A stretch of DNA of 44,254 nucleotides. Source: Bacteroidales bacterium. Its GTDB lineage: Bacteria; Bacteroidota; Bacteroidia; Bacteroidales; GCA-2748055. Position 1 is the stretch's first letter; each line of letters begins with the position of its first letter. Where the stretch lies: the NCBI GenBank assembly GCA_016936975.1, contig JAFGWU010000024.1, positions 1 to 44,254 of the forward strand, given 5' to 3'. The notes under the pieces are model-generated. The model was not told the origin of the DNA and did not search any database. It was given only the letters and a program-made list of their open reading frames with translations. A program made the position numbers and the translations under genes. Below, in pieces: positions 33,892 through 42,718 of the stretch.

Positions 33892-36118
33892 ATTTCCCGG
33901 AGTTGTAGTGCAGATAATCCAGCAACAGGGGTATGTCATTCCGGTCCACGCCGTTCTGAATGAGAAATTTCTTATCATCTTCCATGACCTTCAGAAAATC
34001 ATTCATCCCAAATCCGGGGTCCTTAAGCGATTGACTGTACTGTTCGATGGCTTCCTTTCGTTTTCCCAGTGCCCATAGAACATGACCGTAATTGATGTAA
34101 TCGTAATAATCCGGTTTTGCCTGGACCACTCTCCTGAAGTATTTATCAGACTTTTCCAGTTCGCCGAGCACAAAATAGCACCAGGCTATCGGCCTCAGGA
34201 TATGCTGATTACCCGGATTTAAATACTCCAGTTTAAAATATTGGTCAAGGGCGGTCTTATAATTGCCAAGTTTCATATGACAGTAACCGATAATGGATCC
34301 CAGGCCTGGTTCATCCGGACTCAGCCTCGACGCTTCCCGGTAACAGTTCAGCGCCTCACTGTAATTGTCGAGTTTCCTGTAGCACAATCCCATGTTCTTC
34401 AGTACCCACAAGCGCGGGGAGCCCGAGAGCTCGATCTTACGGTAGAAAGAAACAGCTTTCCGGTACTCTCCCATCTTCTGAAGGGCATACCCGGTTTTTT
34501 CCAGGAGTTCCGTATCTTCGGGATTCTCTTTGAGAAGCATTGTGAATATATCAAAGGCCTCCTCGTAATGTGCCTTCTCGAAGAAAAATTCGGCAATATT
34601 CCTGATAATGGAGAGATCCGATACCAGCGAGTTGAAGAATTCCGCGTAATAAAGGTCGAGCTTCCCGGAAAAGATATCCTCAAATTCATCCTTGAACTGT
34701 GAAATCTTGAAAAAACGGTAAAGGTCCTGGATGTACTGAATAATCACCGTTCTGAAAGTAAAATCGCCGGATGACAGTTTTTCATCGGCGATAAATTCAT
34801 CCAATCCTTCCATCTCCATGTTGAATGCAGTGGAAAGCATCTGCTTCTGATCGTCCGGAAGATACTTAATATTGAAGATAAAGCTGTATTTATCGGAATT
34901 ACAGAGGAAGGGTGTTCTGATCAGTCCGTCAATAAATATCTCCGGGTCAAATTTATCCGATGCTGTTTCGTATATCTCCGCCAGGTCAGGATTCTCCTTG
35001 TAGAATGGCATCAGCCAGTTGGTCAGCTCGCTGAAGAAACCGAACTGTTTGAGCCTGGCAAAGGTGGTCATATACACATCCGCACCTTCCATCTGCAGTT
35101 TCATGAACTCGTCCAGTTTTTGATATAGTCCATCTGATTCCCGGAAAACCGATTCCCAATCGGGATTCCTTTCCTCTCCTTCCTGTTCCTCCATCAACTC
35201 TTCCAGCTTCAGTTTATCCTCCAGTTCGGGCTTAAGCCTGGCCACCTCCGGGATGATATCCTCGTGGAGTTTCTTCCCGAGTTCCATGGTATCCCTGGTC
35301 CGGATCATCTGGATGGAAATTTTTTCCAGATTTTTATCCAGTTTCAGATCATCCTTCAGAATTTTCAGCCTTCCTGATATTTCGGGATACAGCGCGATAC
35401 GGGAATCATACCTGTAAAGAATAATCACAATGGCAACCAGTGCGCGTGCAGAAACCTCCTGTTCCCCGGATTCTGCAAAATCGATCAGCCGCATCACCTT
35501 TTCCTGATCCCAGTAGCGCAGGCCGGAGAGCAGGATGGCATTGATGATCAGTGCCCTTTCATTCCAGTTAAATTCCTTGCTTTTCAGAACGACGCGTGCC
35601 AGGCTGTTCTCCACTTCATTATATTCATTATTGAGCCAGAGATGCCTGAAAATATCATTGACCAGCTTCTGTCTTTTAAGATCCGATGATTTGGGGGCCT
35701 TCTTCTTTTCGCTGAGCAGCTCATCCAGTTCGGTCTTGAATGCAAGATCATCGAGTGTTTCAATGATCCCCTTCTCAGTAAGCATCTGCTGTTTCTGCAT
35801 CTCCCGTTTCAGGATATAGGTATGCCAGCCCGAATGTTTTTCCAGCAGAAAATCCCTTACCCTGTCGGTGAGTTCAAGTATGGAAACCAGCAAGCGGTTG
35901 TAGACATTATCCCGTTCCGGGTCTTCAATGCCCTCAAGGGTATACTTCAGCATCTGTTCATAGGTCCTTTCAAGATGTCCGGACTGAATAAAAAAATCAT
36001 TGAACGCTGTCTCTGCGGCCAACTTATTGAGCGCATCAAGGGCATCCTTCACCCGCCTGGACGCCGCGAGCGAAACGATCCGGACATACCTCGAATTTAT
36101 CTGGCTAACATTAATCAT
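33890..36118 (-). CDS. Large TPR-repeat protein of unknown function
   Basis: The 742-residue protein has no signal peptide or membrane helix and begins MINVSQINSRYVRIVSLAASRRVKDALDALNKL. The N-terminal 500 residues are helical and charged, with an acidic linker near 310-330. The C-terminal part (about 540-720) holds at least five TPR units, for example HYEEAFDIFTMLLKENPEDTELLEKTGYAL and DNYSEALNCYREASRLSPDEPGLGSIIGYC. It is probably a cytoplasmic scaffold. It is divergent from mtaB. I do not recognise an orthologue with a known role. Confidence 0.85.
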   Translation of the reverse strand: MINVSQINSRYVRIVSLAASRRVKDALDALNKLAAETAFNDFFIQSGHLERTYEQMLKYTLEGIEDPERDNVYNRLLVSILELTDRVRDFLLEKHSGWHTYILKREMQKQQMLTEKGIIETLDDLAFKTELDELLSEKKKAPKSSDLKRQKLVNDIFRHLWLNNEYNEVENSLARVVLKSKEFNWNERALIINAILLSGLRYWDQEKVMRLIDFAESGEQEVSARALVAIVIILYRYDSRIALYPEISGRLKILKDDLKLDKNLEKISIQMIRTRDTMELGKKLHEDIIPEVARLKPELEDKLKLEELMEEQEGEERNPDWESVFRESDGLYQKLDEFMKLQMEGADVYMTTFARLKQFGFFSELTNWLMPFYKENPDLAEIYETASDKFDPEIFIDGLIRTPFLCNSDKYSFIFNIKYLPDDQKQMLSTAFNMEMEGLDEFIADEKLSSGDFTFRTVIIQYIQDLYRFFKISQFKDEFEDIFSGKLDLYYAEFFNSLVSDLSIIRNIAEFFFEKAHYEEAFDIFTMLLKENPEDTELLEKTGYALQKMGEYRKAVSFYRKIELSGSPRLWVLKNMGLCYRKLDNYSEALNCYREASRLSPDEPGLGSIIGYCHMKLGNYKTALDQYFKLEYLNPGNQHILRPIAWCYFVLGELEKSDKYFRRVVQAKPDYYDYINYGHVLWALGKRKEAIEQYSQSLKDPGFGMNDFLKVMEDDKKFLIQNGVDRNDIPLLLDYLHYNSGK

Positions 36119-36206
36119 CCTTTACAATTTACTATATTTTCCCAAATATCAGGCCATAACCTGAATAGCGACAAAGTGACAGAAACCAGGAGTTTTGGGA
36201 GCCCGG

Positions 36207-36238
36207 TTGAGAAATTCCCTGAAGATTGCCTACTTTTG
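36207..36238 (+). promoter_or_regulatory. Promoter of mtaB
   Basis: TTG (36207-36209), a 21-base spacer and TACTTTTG (36231-36238) match the Bacteroidota promoter. The -7 box ends only 6 bases before the first ATG at 36245, so the mRNA is probably leaderless or nearly so. Confidence 0.65.
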
Positions 36239-36244
36239 CAGGGT

Positions 36245-37525
36245 ATGATGAAACGTGTTTCATTTAAAACACTGGGGTGCAGGCTGAATCAGTACGAAAC
36301 AGATGCGCTGGTGACCAATTTCGATCGGGCCGGGTACCGGATTGTGGATTTTTCGGAACCTGCCGATGTGGTGGTGATCAACACATGCACCGTCACCCGT
36401 CAAAGCGACCAGAAGTCCCGTAATCTGATCAACCACTCTGTTTCAAAAAATAAAGATGCCGTGATAGTTGTGACGGGATGCATGGTGGATAACTATAAAA
36501 AGAAACCCGGGGCCCTGGGACCCGCCACTTATGCTGTTGACAACCAGCATAAGAACCTGATCGTATCTTTAATAGACAGTCATTTTAAAGGGGAAATCAT
36601 GGATCCGGATACGGTTCCGGGAGATGTTTTCGGATTTGAAACGGTAGACAGGAGCCTTCACACCCGCACATCGATAAAAATTCAGGATGGATGCGACAAC
36701 TTCTGCACCTACTGCATTATACCATCGGTAAGGGGAAGGGCCGTAAGCCGTCCCGCACGGGAGATCCTCGACAATGTCAGGAGTGTTCTCGATAACGGAT
36801 TCAGGGAACTGGTTCTTACGGGAGTAAACATCGGGCGGTATAATCATGAAGGGATTGATTTTGAGGGAATCATAGAACAGATCCTGAAGATTCCGGGTGA
36901 ATTCAGGTTGCGTATTTCCTCCATGGAACCGGATGGATTCGGACCCGGTTTTCACAACCTGTTCCTGAATCCGAAACTCACCCCGCATTTGCATCTCTGC
37001 TTACAGAGCGGGTCAGACCGGATCCTCACAAAGATGCGGCGTATGTATACGGTCGGTTCCTTTACCCGGATCGTTGAGCGTTTCCGCAAACAAATGCCCC
37101 ATTTTAATTTTACCACGGATATCATCGTGGGATTTCCTGGTGAAACGGATGCCGATTTTATGGCTACCCGCAAAATCATTGACGAACTGAAGTTCGGGCA
37201 CATCCATACATTCAGATATTCGCGCAGGGCGGGAACCAGGGCCGACCGGTTTCCCGATCAGATACCGGAGGATATTAAAGTCAGCCGAAGCGAAATCATC
37301 CGAACGCTTTCCGAAAAATACAGGAAAGCCTATATGCAGAGCCTTGTAGGGAAACAGCAAACCGTTCTGGTTGAAAAGATCGATCCGGCAGGCTTCGCCC
37401 ACGGTTACGGGGAACATTATGTCCCTGTCATGTTCAGGCCTGAAGCGCCCGAAAAAAACCGGTTCGAAACCGTAACCCTTACCCGGCTCACAGGGGAAAA
37501 GGATAAAGCGGTATTGATGGGTTGA
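36245..37525 (+). CDS. mtaB: tRNA t6A37 methylthiotransferase MtaB
   Basis: The 426-residue radical-SAM enzyme adds a methylthio group to t6A at position 37 of ANN-decoding tRNAs. The N-terminal cluster domain has TLGCRLNQYETD, VINTCTVT and VVTGCMV, whose cysteines bind the auxiliary cluster. The radical-SAM motif is GCDNFCTYCIIP (Cys150, 154, 157). The C-terminal TRAM-like domain spans about 365-426. The GCRLN form is typical of MtaB rather than MiaB. The frame runs open to 35822, but the promoter at 36207-36238 fixes the start at the ATG ATG pair at 36245/36248. Confidence 0.94.
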   Translation: MMKRVSFKTLGCRLNQYETDALVTNFDRAGYRIVDFSEPADVVVINTCTVTRQSDQKSRNLINHSVSKNKDAVIVVTGCMVDNYKKKPGALGPATYAVDNQHKNLIVSLIDSHFKGEIMDPDTVPGDVFGFETVDRSLHTRTSIKIQDGCDNFCTYCIIPSVRGRAVSRPAREILDNVRSVLDNGFRELVLTGVNIGRYNHEGIDFEGIIEQILKIPGEFRLRISSMEPDGFGPGFHNLFLNPKLTPHLHLCLQSGSDRILTKMRRMYTVGSFTRIVERFRKQMPHFNFTTDIIVGFPGETDADFMATRKIIDELKFGHIHTFRYSRRAGTRADRFPDQIPEDIKVSRSEIIRTLSEKYRKAYMQSLVGKQQTVLVEKIDPAGFAHGYGEHYVPVMFRPEAPEKNRFETVTLTRLTGEKDKAVLMG

Positions 37526-37645
37526 TCCGGGTATCGCCCCTTCGGTATTGACATTTATTCTGTTCCTTTGTACATTAGCGGTGATCAAACGCAGGTAGTG
37601 GTTTTCAAATTTTTTAGGATGAGCAGAACGCTTCAAATAGTTACT

Positions 37646-38629
37646 ATGACAAGTTCCGGCGCCGGACAAAATAAATGTCTGAGCCTTTTACCGGTAATCC
37701 TTTTGCTTCTGATGAGCAGCCCGGCTGGTGCCGCTGCTTCCCCTTCCCTCTGGGAATCCCCTTATGTCCCGGCCAATCCGCACGTTACCGATACAATCCG
37801 GGATGAAATTCAGGATTCCCTGTTGTTCCGATTGAACCTTATCTACCTTAATGCAGTCAATGATCACAAATCGCCCTACGAAATCATTCCTGTCATCGAG
37901 AGTATGCTGGAACTGGATTCTTCCCTTTACAACCTCTGGTTTGACCTGGGGATGGAGCAACTCAAAATCCAAAATTACGAGAAGGCGATTGATGCCATCA
38001 ACAGGGGACTGGTTATATTTCCGGCCAGCAACAGGCATAACCTTTTTGCAATCTACATCAGTCTCAGTTATTGTTACCATAAAACCAACCGGCACCAGAA
38101 AGAGAAGGAGATCCTGGAAACAGCCGCCCGCATTCATCCGGACCATCCCGATATCCTTGGGAGGTATGCGATCTGTGCCCACTCCAGGCTCAGACACACC
38201 GAAGCCGAATATTATATCCGTAAACTGGTTAATGCCCTGAGAAAGGATGGCCTTTCGGAGTCAGACATCGCCTACCACATCGGGACACTGTTCATGACCA
38301 CCGATTACGTGGAGGCTGAAAAATACCTTCGTACGGCCAGTCATTACGATCCCGAAGATCAGGAAAAAAAGGGGGCCCTGGCATGGGTTCTGATACGCAA
38401 TGCCCTGAAAATTAAGGAAGGCATGAAACTGATTGCCGAAGCCCTTGAGGCCGATCCCGGGAATGCCGCATTCATCCACTACCAGGGATACGGATATTAT
38501 CTCCAGGGCAATTACCAAAAAGCCCTTGAAAATCTTCGCAAAGCCAGTGATCTTTCGCTGGATTACAATTTTGATCTGGAAAATCATCTGAAACTCGTTG
38601 AAAAAGCGCTGACCTCCGAGCAGGAATGA
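37646..38629 (+). CDS. Exported TPR-repeat protein
   Basis: The 327-residue product has a signal peptide (LSLLPVILLLLMSSPAGAAA) and then about six TPR-like helical pairs. Examples are SSLYNLWFDLGMEQLKIQNYEKAIDAINRGLVIFP and AAFIHYQGYGYYLQGNYQKALENLRKASDLS. It should sit in the periplasm. The frame is open to a TTG at 37568, and ATGs occur at 37619 and 37646. I chose 37646 because it places a short polar stretch directly before the signal helix. A weak -7 match (TTCCTTTG, 37563-37570) lies upstream. The function is unknown. Confidence 0.8.
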   Translation: MTSSGAGQNKCLSLLPVILLLLMSSPAGAAASPSLWESPYVPANPHVTDTIRDEIQDSLLFRLNLIYLNAVNDHKSPYEIIPVIESMLELDSSLYNLWFDLGMEQLKIQNYEKAIDAINRGLVIFPASNRHNLFAIYISLSYCYHKTNRHQKEKEILETAARIHPDHPDILGRYAICAHSRLRHTEAEYYIRKLVNALRKDGLSESDIAYHIGTLFMTTDYVEAEKYLRTASHYDPEDQEKKGALAWVLIRNALKIKEGMKLIAEALEADPGNAAFIHYQGYGYYLQGNYQKALENLRKASDLSLDYNFDLENHLKLVEKALTSEQE

Positions 38630-38671
38630 ACCGGCACTCCGGGCAGTCACCTCTCCCTTTCCTGATGATAA

Positions 38672-38739
38672 CTGTCCGACAGATGATAAAAGGATGTCAT
38701 TCTGTCTGATTTTTTGATTTATTAAGTGTCATTCTGACA
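38672..38739 (+). promoter_or_regulatory. Cluster of TGTCA-type repeats upstream of hsp20
   Basis: CTGTC-C-GACAG (38672-38682) is a dyad. TGTCATTCTG occurs twice, at 38695-38704 and 38727-38736, exactly 32 bases apart (about three helical turns). The second copy completes a dyad, TGTCA-TTC-TGACA (38727-38739). The phased repeats in front of a heat-shock gene suggest binding sites for a regulator or alternative sigma factor. Its identity is not known to me. Confidence 0.45.
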
Positions 38740-38919
38740 TTTTTCAGATTAAATCTGTAATGGCCTTTTCCTGCCGGAATCTTCTTTAGATTACTAAAAT
38801 ACAATACTTTACAGCACATAACCCCGGTGTTTCCCGTTTGATTGGTATACAATTTGATTTTAATGAGGCCAGAAGCCAAAAAGCTATACAGGCTTTAAAA
38901 TTATGTTTAACTAAAAAAT

Positions 38920-38925
38920 GGAGGA
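38920..38925 (+). promoter_or_regulatory. Shine-Dalgarno site of hsp20
   Basis: GGAGGA lies 7 bases before the ATG. This is a strong site and stands out because most genes in the window have none. It suggests high translation of the chaperone mRNA. Confidence 0.7.
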
Positions 38926-38932
38926 ATAAAAA

Positions 38933-39385
38933 ATGACACTGGCAAGAAGAAACACCGATTGGTTTCCGTCAATTCCTTCATTGATCGACAGAATCTTTGA
39001 AGGAGACTTGATGGATTGGAACACCTTTAACTTCGCAGGGAGTAATTCTACCCTGCCTGCAGTGAACGTAGCCGAAAACGAAAATGAATACAAAATTGAG
39101 GTTGCGGCCCCGGGGTTAAAGAAATCTGATTTTAACGTGAACTATGACAACGGCAGATTGGTCATCTCTTCTGAGAAGAGAGATGAAAAGAGTGAAAAGG
39201 ATGGTGATAAAGTAACCCGAAGGGAATTCTGCTATCAATCCTTTCAGCGTTCATTCAGTGTTCCGGAAAATGTAATTGACATTGATAAACTGTCGGCTAA
39301 ATATGAAGACGGCATTCTTCATATAGCCCTTCCGAAGCGTGAGGAAGTAAAACCAAAACCGGCCAGGGAAATTGCCATCAAGTAA
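38933..39385 (+). CDS. Hsp20/alpha-crystallin small heat-shock protein
   Basis: The 150-residue chaperone has an N-terminal arm (1-42, with WFPSIPSLIDRIFEGD) and an alpha-crystallin domain (about 43-138) with the family marks PAVNVAENENEYKIEVAAPGL, RREFCYQSFQRSFSVPE and AKYEDGILHIALPK. The C-terminal anchor region is REIAIK. It holds unfolding proteins in oligomers without ATP. It is a single gene with a strong ribosome site and a strong terminator. Confidence 0.95.
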   Translation: MTLARRNTDWFPSIPSLIDRIFEGDLMDWNTFNFAGSNSTLPAVNVAENENEYKIEVAAPGLKKSDFNVNYDNGRLVISSEKRDEKSEKDGDKVTRREFCYQSFQRSFSVPENVIDIDKLSAKYEDGILHIALPKREEVKPKPAREIAIK

Positions 39386-39418
39386 AACAGCATCGACCGG
39401 ATAATGCATTTTTTGGAA

Positions 39419-39444
39419 AGAGGGGGTTTTAACCCCCTTTTTTT
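39419..39444 (+). terminator. Strong intrinsic terminator of hsp20, possibly bidirectional
   Basis: GGGGGTT (39422-39428) pairs with AACCCCC (39431-39437), and seven T follow (39438-39444). On the minus strand the same stem follows the abl operon's last gene by about 12 bases, but only TCTTT follows there, so it may act weakly in that direction. Confidence 0.85.
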
Positions 39445-39449
39445 ATCAA

Positions 39450-39662
39450 CTATCTCAGTCTTGCGAAATCCGGAGAATTCTTTATTTTATCTTCCTGTCT
39501 GAATTTATGAAACCTTATGCAATTTTTCCATCCCTTCATCCCCCTGTTGCAAAAAACATTTCTGAGAATATGCAGAGGCATATCCTGCTTCTTATCGCTT
39601 CCTTTATAAAGCGGACATTTATCCGCATACCTGCAAAGCAATCCTAAATTCATATCCCTCAT
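39450..39662 (-). CDS. Small cysteine-rich protein coupled to ablB
   Basis: The 70-residue product has four cysteines in the order LLCRYADKCPLY, then about 20 residues on NVFCNRGMKGWKNCIRF. This spacing suggests a metal-binding knuckle. Its ATG overlaps the ablB stop by 4 bases (ATGA on the minus strand), so it is probably translated with the operon, which argues that it is real. A start at the fourth codon (MNLGLLC) is also possible. I have a vague memory of similar small Bacteroidota proteins but no function to give. Confidence 0.6.
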   Translation of the reverse strand: MRDMNLGLLCRYADKCPLYKGSDKKQDMPLHILRNVFCNRGMKGWKNCIRFHKFRQEDKIKNSPDFARLR

Positions 39663-40504
39663 ATCGCTAGCTTTTTATAGAGTACATTCATACTTTCAAT
39701 CTTCCCGGCAATATTGGTATTTTTGATCAGGGTTCCCGAATAGCGGTAACCCTGCCTCAGGAACGTTTTATTCATGGCAATGGAATTAAGACGGGCGATG
39801 GTATAAAGTGTAAGGATTCCCATCTCTTTCATCTTCTTTTCCATGGCTTCCAGCAGAACCACCGAACGTTTGCCCCCCCTGTAGTCGGGAAGGGTGGCAA
39901 AATCGGTCATTTCTGCATTAGCCCCCGATTTATCAATTTCCGCTGATGAAAGCGCTACCAGCCGCCCTTTTCTTTCGATCCCGAAATAGCGCACGTGGCT
40001 CCGCATGGTCTTCCGGATATATTCAGAATCCTGGATGGGAAAGGGATAGCTGAAAAATACCTTCTGGTATATTTTTACAATCTCATCCGCATCATTAATG
40101 GTCAACAACCTGAGGGTATCCCCGGGTTTTAATCCTGTTGCCTCAGCCATTTTCCCTGGCCGTCCGAAGAACAACCTGCTTAATGCTTCCATTTTTTCAG
40201 TTTCGATCTCCAGCAACCGGTCTGAACTCAAGAATTTGGACATAAAAAACAGGGATTCCCTGTTATTGTAAAATCCGGGAATAAAGGCTTCCATCATATA
40301 CCCTTTTGAAAACAACACCGGCGCGGTCCAGGCAGGTACCTTACAGAAGATTTTCGTATAGTCATTCTGTCCGGCCAGATGCTCGATCTCCTCCAGCACC
40401 CCGGGAAAATCGGATTTGTCGAGCTTCATAAGGTACACCCTGTTGTTGAGCTTTCCGTGTTGTACAAGGCTGTTCTTTCCAATTATCTCAATCGTATCAG
40501 TCAT
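39659..40504 (-). CDS. ablB: Beta-lysine N6-acetyltransferase AblB
   Basis: The 281-residue GNAT enzyme acetylates beta-lysine to N-epsilon-acetyl-beta-lysine, a compatible solute. The N-terminal half is specific to AblB ([29 protein letters not shown]). The GNAT core lies at about 145-275 ([47 protein letters not shown] for acetyl-CoA). The frame is open to 40615, but the ATG at 40504 gives the usual start and overlaps ablA by only 8 bases. Its position right after lysine 2,3-aminomutase confirms the pathway. Confidence 0.92.
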   Translation of the reverse strand: MTDTIEIIGKNSLVQHGKLNNRVYLMKLDKSDFPGVLEEIEHLAGQNDYTKIFCKVPAWTAPVLFSKGYMMEAFIPGFYNNRESLFFMSKFLSSDRLLEIETEKMEALSRLFFGRPGKMAEATGLKPGDTLRLLTINDADEIVKIYQKVFFSYPFPIQDSEYIRKTMRSHVRYFGIERKGRLVALSSAEIDKSGANAEMTDFATLPDYRGGKRSVVLLEAMEKKMKEMGILTLYTIARLNSIAMNKTFLRQGYRYSGTLIKNTNIAGKIESMNVLYKKLAI

Positions 40505-41807
40505 TGTTTCCCCTTCTGGATATTCGTTCATTATTTTCCGGAATAAGCGAAATGGTATCATTCGAATCCGAAAGCAGGTTTTCAATCCCGATGGAATCCG
40601 ATTCATCCACCTCATCCAGATTCAAATCCAGGTTGCACTCCTCGCAGTTCCGGTCACAGATTTTCGATTCGTAGCTGTCGGGTTCCTTGTAGGTGGTAAT
40701 CACACCTTCGTAATTCCTGAGCACCACCTTATTCGTGGACCATGATATGATGTAATTGGGCATAACCGGTATCTTTCCGCCTCCGCCCGGTGCATCGATC
40801 ACGTATGTCGGCCGGGCCATTCCGCTGGTATGGCCGACCAGGCTCTCCATGATTTCAATCCCTTTTCCCACCGGTGTCCTGAAGTGAGAAAGGCCCTCCG
40901 ATAAATCACACTGATACAGATAGTATGGTCTTACCCGGTTCATAACCAGCTTATGAACCAATTTCTTCATGATCCTCGGGCAATCATTGACATCGGCCAG
41001 CAATACCGACTGGTTACCCAATGGAAATCCACCGTCGGCGAGTTTTGCCAGCGCCTCCCTGGATGATTGCGTGATTTCACGGGGATGATTGAAATGGGTA
41101 TTAATCCACAAAGGGTGGTATTTCTTAAGTACCTTTACCAGGTCGTCTGTTATCCTGTATGGCAACACCACGGGCATCCTGGTTCCGATACGAATAATTT
41201 CCACATGGGGAATTGCCCTTATTTCGTGCAGCAGCCAGTCAATTTTGGCATCGGGTAACATAAGCGGATCCCCTCCCGACAACAAAACATCCCTTACCTG
41301 CGGTGTGGCCCTGATGTAATCGATTCCTTTTCGAAGCTGATCCCTGGTGGGAACATAATCCACATCCCCCACTTTCCTCTTCCTGGTACAATGGCGGCAG
41401 TACATCGAGCAGATATTGCTGACATGAAAAAGTACCCGGTCGGGATAACGATGGGTAATCCCCTCAACCGGACTGTCCTGATCCTCAGACAGCGGATCCG
41501 CAAGCTCCGATTTAGTGGTAATAAGTTCATGGACAGATCCAAAAGCCTGCCTGAAAACCGGATCGTAACGGAAATTCCTGGTATCTATCAGCGACAGATA
41601 ATAGGGCGTGATCGACAGGGGAAATTTCCCGAAGGTTTTTAATAATTCTGCCCGTTCTTCGGACTCAAAAGCAATACCCGTCAGATACTCGAATTGCTCT
41701 ATTGATTTTATCGCATGCTTCAACTGCCATTTCCAATCCTTCCATTTCGACAGGCCAATATCCTTGCCTAATTTATATGCGATTTCCTTCTGAATTGCAC
41801 TATACAT
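40497..41807 (-). CDS. ablA: Lysine 2,3-aminomutase AblA
   Basis: The 436-residue radical-SAM enzyme converts L-alpha-lysine to L-beta-lysine. The cluster motif is CSMYCRHC (Cys133, 137, 140). The PLP lysine is Lys345 in [12 protein letters not shown], and [12 protein letters not shown] is another mark. A C-terminal zinc-type cluster (CDRNCEEC) and an acidic Ser/Asp/Asn-rich tail follow. The paired acetyltransferase points to osmolyte synthesis rather than lysine fermentation. Enzymes of this kind need anaerobic or low-oxygen conditions. A MarR-type gene lies 148 bases upstream on the same strand. Confidence 0.95.
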   Translation of the reverse strand: MYSAIQKEIAYKLGKDIGLSKWKDWKWQLKHAIKSIEQFEYLTGIAFESEERAELLKTFGKFPLSITPYYLSLIDTRNFRYDPVFRQAFGSVHELITTKSELADPLSEDQDSPVEGITHRYPDRVLFHVSNICSMYCRHCTRKRKVGDVDYVPTRDQLRKGIDYIRATPQVRDVLLSGGDPLMLPDAKIDWLLHEIRAIPHVEIIRIGTRMPVVLPYRITDDLVKVLKKYHPLWINTHFNHPREITQSSREALAKLADGGFPLGNQSVLLADVNDCPRIMKKLVHKLVMNRVRPYYLYQCDLSEGLSHFRTPVGKGIEIMESLVGHTSGMARPTYVIDAPGGGGKIPVMPNYIISWSTNKVVLRNYEGVITTYKEPDSYESKICDRNCEECNLDLNLDEVDESDSIGIENLLSDSNDTISLIPENNERISRRGNND

Positions 41808-41835
41808 ATTTGTTAAAACTTTGTTTCTGTACGAA

Positions 41836-41843
41836 CAAATTTA
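41836..41843 (-). promoter_or_regulatory. -7 element of the ablAB operon
   Basis: On the minus strand 41843-41836 reads TAAATTTG, a match to TAnnTTTG. A CTG (one mismatch to TTG) lies 20 bases upstream. The box ends 28 bases before the ablA ATG. Confidence 0.5.
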
Positions 41844-41955
41844 ACAATATAAAATGACTTATGCAGATTTAATGTAAGGAGCCGCCTGCCGGGACTTTCT
41901 TTAAAGGGTTATTCTGAACAGTTTGGATAGTGGGATTTTATTTTATGATGGCATG

Positions 41956-42462
41956 CTATTGTTCATCATTAACATACTCATTTTTAATATCCTCAAGGTC
42001 ATCATCCAGGACAATCATGGGGGTGGCTTCCAGTTCCCGGATATTCAGGAGCCCGACCAGTTTGTCGAGACCTTTCATGATAGAAGCCAGTTCATCGGGA
42101 TCCAGCTGCTGTAAATTCTCAGATAATTGTTCGTGCAGAAGCGGTGGTATTCTGGATAACATTCTATCCCCTTCAGAGGTAAGGACAATCTGGACAATCC
42201 TTTTATCTCCCGACCGGGGCAGCCTGGCAAGCAGTCCTTTTTTCTCCAGCCGGTTAATGATACCGCTCACCGTACTCGAATTCAGATTCAGAAACTTTCT
42301 GATGGAACCCTGTGTAGACATATAATTGGGCGACCGCTGCAGATAACTGAGGCATAGAACCTGGGGAATGCTCACGCCGTACTCTTTCCATATTCTTTTC
42401 GACTCCAGGTTAATGGACCGTACGATCTGTCTAATTTTTATCAGGACTTCCGTGGAGACCAT
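41956..42462 (-). CDS. MarR family transcriptional regulator
   Basis: The 168-residue protein has a MarR winged helix: SIPQVLCLSYLQRSPNYMSTQGSIRKFLNLNSSTVSGIINRLEKKGLLARLPRSGDKRIVQIVLTSEG spans about 30-105. A dimerisation helix pair and an acidic C-terminal tail follow. The ATG at 42462 is chosen over a TTG at 42471. It precedes ablA on the same strand with its own space for a promoter in between. A role in controlling osmolyte synthesis is inferred from position; MarR-type EctR controls ectoine genes in other bacteria. Confidence 0.88.
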   Translation of the reverse strand: MVSTEVLIKIRQIVRSINLESKRIWKEYGVSIPQVLCLSYLQRSPNYMSTQGSIRKFLNLNSSTVSGIINRLEKKGLLARLPRSGDKRIVQIVLTSEGDRMLSRIPPLLHEQLSENLQQLDPDELASIMKGLDKLVGLLNIRELEATPMIVLDDDLEDIKNEYVNDEQ

Positions 42463-42653
42463 CGGGATCAATTTGAAATAAAATTACAAAAGTTTTTATA
42501 AGAACGATTCCTCCGGATCGGATCCAAAAATTTCCGGTTCGTTCGGATGCCGGTACTTTTTGTCAATTCTGTGATAAGGATGGCAGGGTGGCCCCTGCCG
42601 GCCATGTCTGAGAATATAAGGCAACACCCGGTTTTTAAGTATAAACATCCCTG

Positions 42654-42683
42654 TTGTTTTTCTGAGGATATAAACTAATTTTA
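42654..42683 (+). promoter_or_regulatory. Candidate promoter of the DNPH1-like gene
   Basis: TTG (42654-42656), a 19-base spacer and TAATTTTA (42676-42683) fit the Bacteroidota pattern with one mismatch in the -7 box. It ends 35 bases before the ATG. The rest of the 256-base MarR/DNPH1 gap has a GGCAGG/CCTGCC hairpin at 42582-42599 and a doubtful 67-codon minus-strand frame. Confidence 0.4.
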
Positions 42684-42718
42684 GGATGCAGATGTTCATA
42701 CATAATAATTTCTGAAAT

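Larger units (their letters stand above)
38630..38932. other. Intergenic region upstream of hsp20
   Basis: This 303-base stretch has no convincing gene. Its left half holds three TGTC-type dyads or repeats (38672-38739, listed separately). The right half (38740-38910) is AT-rich with no unambiguous TAnnTTTG box. A good ribosome binding site lies at the end. Confidence 0.6.

Noticed and set aside
35822..36244. Upstream extension of the mtaB frame
   Set aside because: It is antisense to the TPR gene start, and the mtaB promoter at 36207-36238 lies inside it. The MtaB family begins at the ATG near 36245.
38697..38879. 60-codon minus-strand frame upstream of hsp20
   Set aside because: It covers the TGTCA repeats and AT-rich regulatory DNA and has no recognisable features.
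42496..42699. 67-codon minus-strand frame upstream of marR
   Set aside because: It overlaps the likely DNPH1 promoter, has no ribosome site and no recognisable motif. It could be real but is not supported.
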